Source of the DNA: Prunella strophiata
Lineage: Eukaryota > Chordata > Aves > Passeriformes > Prunellidae
Assembly: GCA_036583965.1 (NCBI GenBank)
Contig: JAZBQD010000030.1
Location: 108,908,662-108,972,661, forward strand
Direction: 5' to 3'
DNA length: 64,000 nucleotides
In this document: piece after piece, positions 61,201-64,000 of the stretch
How positions within the stretch are numbered: position 1 is the stretch's first letter
Layout of the letters: every line of letters begins with the position of its first letter
Notes under the pieces: model-generated
The model's database searches: none
The model's input: the letters and a program-made list of their open reading frames with translations, nothing else
Told to the model about the DNA's origin: nothing
Position numbers and translations under genes: made by a program

Positions 61201-64000
61201 ACACTATCTGCCTTATTCTAAACCAAAACACTTCCCATTAAAAAATCAGATTACTTATGGATAGGACTTAACAGTGGACTGTACAGGTGAAATGGCAATG
61301 AAGTGTCTGTGGTGGAAGATGACACAATTTCTCTCCCTGCTTAGGCAAACAGCAGGACATGCTTTACATTGATCTTACAGTGACAAGGAGGAAGCCTGGA
61401 AAAACACACTTGTGGGCACACACACTTCCCCCTGAAAGAGTGATACATTTGAGTTAGAAACACAAAGGCTGAGTAGAGAGGGAGAACTGTGCAGTGATTT
61501 CCATTAAAAGTCTGTGGAGGATGGCCAAGAAAGGAGAAAAAGAACAAGAGCCAACTGAGAGTATGTAAATACATTATTCTGAGAAGTTGTTTTTAAAATA
61601 TTGCTATGTATAAATAAACAATGGAACCTTTAGGCTGGCTAATTACCTCTATTCCCCCCCATTTCTCATATATGCAGGAATGAAAATCTTCCCAATAACC
61701 TGCAAGAGGCCTATTCCATCCAGACTTCCTTCAAATGTAAAAAGAATTGCTGTTGCTTTGTTCAAGGACTGTGCTCCAGACAAAGAAAATCATGAAAGCA
61801 AAAGCTGTTGACAGGAAGAGAAACTTCTCACCTGGTGTCCACCCTACTTCTCCCTACATTAACTGTTACAGGCAATTCCTGTCTTTCCCTGGGAATTTGA
61901 GACTGTGCCAGGCCAGCAGCACCCAGACTGCTGCTGTGGCAGAACTCCTGGCTCAGCTTCGTGCTGCATGAGTCCCTGGTACATCCAGAAACTTCTCTGC
62001 ACGTGCCACAGCTTGGATGGGATCGGAATTTGGAGGCCACGTTGTGCAGTGTGATGAGGACAATCAGCAAAGGCAGCACTCAGAGCTCTGCTGGTGCAGG
62101 CTGATTGTTGTTCCCTGCCTGGACTGCAGCCCACGGGGTGGCTGGGAGGGGGCCAAGTGAGGTGCTCTGGTGGGTCCCATTCTCCTCCTGAGGAGAGGGA
62201 AATAGACTTTCCTGAAAAGAAGTCGTGAAGAAATATGACAGGAAGCCTTTAATGATCTGCTTCAGAGATAAGACAAAACATTGCTGGGTATCTCTTTATG
62301 ACTAAATATCTTTTGTAATTGTTGGACTCTGTCCTAATTGGCTTTGCTACATAAGAGGCCTGCTTTGTGAGCTGTTTGGTTAAAACATGTTGTTCTGTTC
62401 TGCTTCCTTTCAGATGTTCTATGGATAACATTATTAGGCTTACCTTTTAGTTCATCCCCTATAGCATTTCTATGCTAGTAGAACATCACACATATGCTCT
62501 TAATTTGATTCAATCACTGAATAAACTACCCAATTTTAAACATGAGATTTATATTGTTCTACTTTAGTGCTTGTGCATCCACTGATTGCCTGAAAGATTT
62601 ATCTGGTTCATTAAAGCATGCGTGTATTTGAGTTTGCATTTCTCTTTTTTTTGTAACTTTTATTGAAGTGTCCAGTGTTTTACCAGAAGTTCTCAAATTA
62701 TTTTATAAATAATTAAATAAGTTATTTAATTAACTAATTCCATTCTAATCTTTCCAAATTCTGTATCTTCACTGGGAAGTCCTCAATACAGATCCTATTT
62801 TCATCTTGAACCTCTTGGCTCTTGCAATTAATAGCAAGATCCAAACTGCTGTCTCTTGTACCTTCCACAGCAAAAAGTTATTTATAGTACCCACCCTTTT
62901 AGATAAAGCAAAACTCTGCTGAAACTGGAGAATGAAGTTACACCAAATTCAGGAGGAGAGAAGTGAGAAGCAGTTGTACTTCTTGGAGGAACCAGAACCT
63001 GTGCTATGAATCACAGCTCCCATGGCAAGATGATGGCTGTAAGTGACCTGAGTGCTGGAGCTCACTGATCCAGCCCAGGGTAAGAGCTGTGCACTCTTTA
63101 GAGAAGGTGTGCATTATCTTTGAACACAAAAAGATGTTACAAAGGTGAAAACAGCCAGAAAAGTGATGGAGTAATTGTCTACAAAACACCTGGAACTTTG
63201 AACTGCAACTCTTCTGGTTTCCTTCGTATTTCAAACTGAGTTCTTTCTGCACAGGAATATGCCTTTGTGGACTTCCTGGTGAAGAAATACGTTTATTGTT
63301 GTGAAGAAACAACTTCCAATAAATTTGATGTACTAAAGAAACTTATCTGCAATAACATATAACTGTTTACATCAAAAGGTATAACAGTGTTTTAGAAAAA
63401 TAACCAGAAATGATCATAAAGTGGAACTTCATTTATCTCTGAAATAAAAAGTTAACAAATTTCTGGTTACAACAAATAAGCCTGCACACTTCCCTTTCCT
63501 CAATATATGCTTGGTTTCATTAAATTTTACCTGAGCTAAATCTTATGTATTTCTCATCAATATAAATTTGGCCAATCTGCAAAATCTGAAGTACTCTCCC
63601 TGATGTAATTTTACTAGTTACTCTGAAGTCATTAGCTGGTATTATTCTTCCATTTTAAATACCCACAGGCATGATTCTAATTTTGAGTACAACATTTAAG
63701 CCTTCTAATACAAACAATTACATGTTCATGGGGAAAAACTTTCTGAATGTTAATGTAGAGGAGGAATCACAGTGCACATATTAAGGCTGCAAAGCAAGGA
63801 GATAGTAGTTAAAAGTTCAATTTTTCATCTTTAAACCTCATGGTCTTTCTTGTTTATTTATCATTACTTTAAACATTTTTCTGAATGGACATCTATAATT
63901 CCTAAACTTCTCAATAAGCATAATGGAAACATTTCAAAGTTAGGCTTAAGAGGGAGTGGTTAGTTCAAGAAGATAATCTTTGTACCTCTAAACCTAAGAA
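58291..64000. other. Intergenic to window end, no firm gene
   Basis: AT-rich unique DNA. The only open frame worth noting is an 81-codon one at 59799-60044 on plus, discussed separately. No CR1, LTR or RNA gene was recognised here, which makes this the least repeat-rich part of the right half. Confidence 0.5.
59799..60044 (+). other. Unassigned 81-codon open frame, possible exon or retrogene remnant
   Basis: The frame from ATG at 59799 to TAA at 60044 encodes a basic, helix-prone peptide. The second half (about residues 30-81) is low in stop-prone codons, rich in Ala/Lys/Arg/Leu, and less AT-rich than its surroundings. I do not recognise it. There is no clear acceptor site or promoter. It could be a remnant of a retroposed coding sequence, a lineage-specific exon, or chance. 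Confidence 0.2.

Overview
This window reads as a bird nuclear genome, probably a passerine. The evidence is intron-split vertebrate genes, abundant 5'-truncated CR1 LINE fragments on both strands, at least two solo-LTR-like insertions of a type I associate with songbirds (recalled, not searched), and long tandem arrays. No bacterial or organellar features were seen.

Two protein genes are supported, both on the minus strand. At the left edge, 174-215 encodes MALPLLPGFSRRRN followed by a GTGAGT splice donor. It matches the start of EFHC2, so only the promoter and first coding exon of EFHC2 lie here. The second gene is a complete FUNDC1, the mitophagy receptor of the outer mitochondrial membrane, in five coding exons between 37026 and 25628 (156 residues). 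EFHC2 followed by FUNDC1 on the same strand is the vertebrate order (human Xp11.3; avian chromosome 1). KDM6A would be expected beyond the right edge.

Layout: 1-300 is the EFHC2 CpG-island promoter with two perfect CRE palindromes. 307-1757 is a 13-bp-unit minisatellite directly upstream of it. 1865-2060 is AT-rich. 2140-2515 is a CR1. 3598-5365 is a GGAA-rich polypurine array. 5.4-16.5 kb is intergenic with a few simple repeats and one ancient LINE remnant. 16.6-19.7 kb is a 2.3-kb, apparently error-free 9-bp satellite between two divergently oriented CR1 pieces. 19.7-25.1 kb is intergenic. 25.1-37.2 kb is FUNDC1 with its CpG-island promoter, which carries a perfect NRF1 palindrome. 37.2-64 kb has no gene I can support. 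It holds CR1 fragments (one with a 26-bp internal minisatellite), a solo LTR, a near-identical 361-bp direct duplication, and an LTR nested in a CR1 with a visible target-site duplication.

The very large open reading frames in this window are products of tandem repeats, not genes. I see no CRISPR array, tRNA, rRNA or new multigene system. The most unusual signal is the homogeneous 9-bp satellite and its apparent origin from CR1-tail-like sequence.
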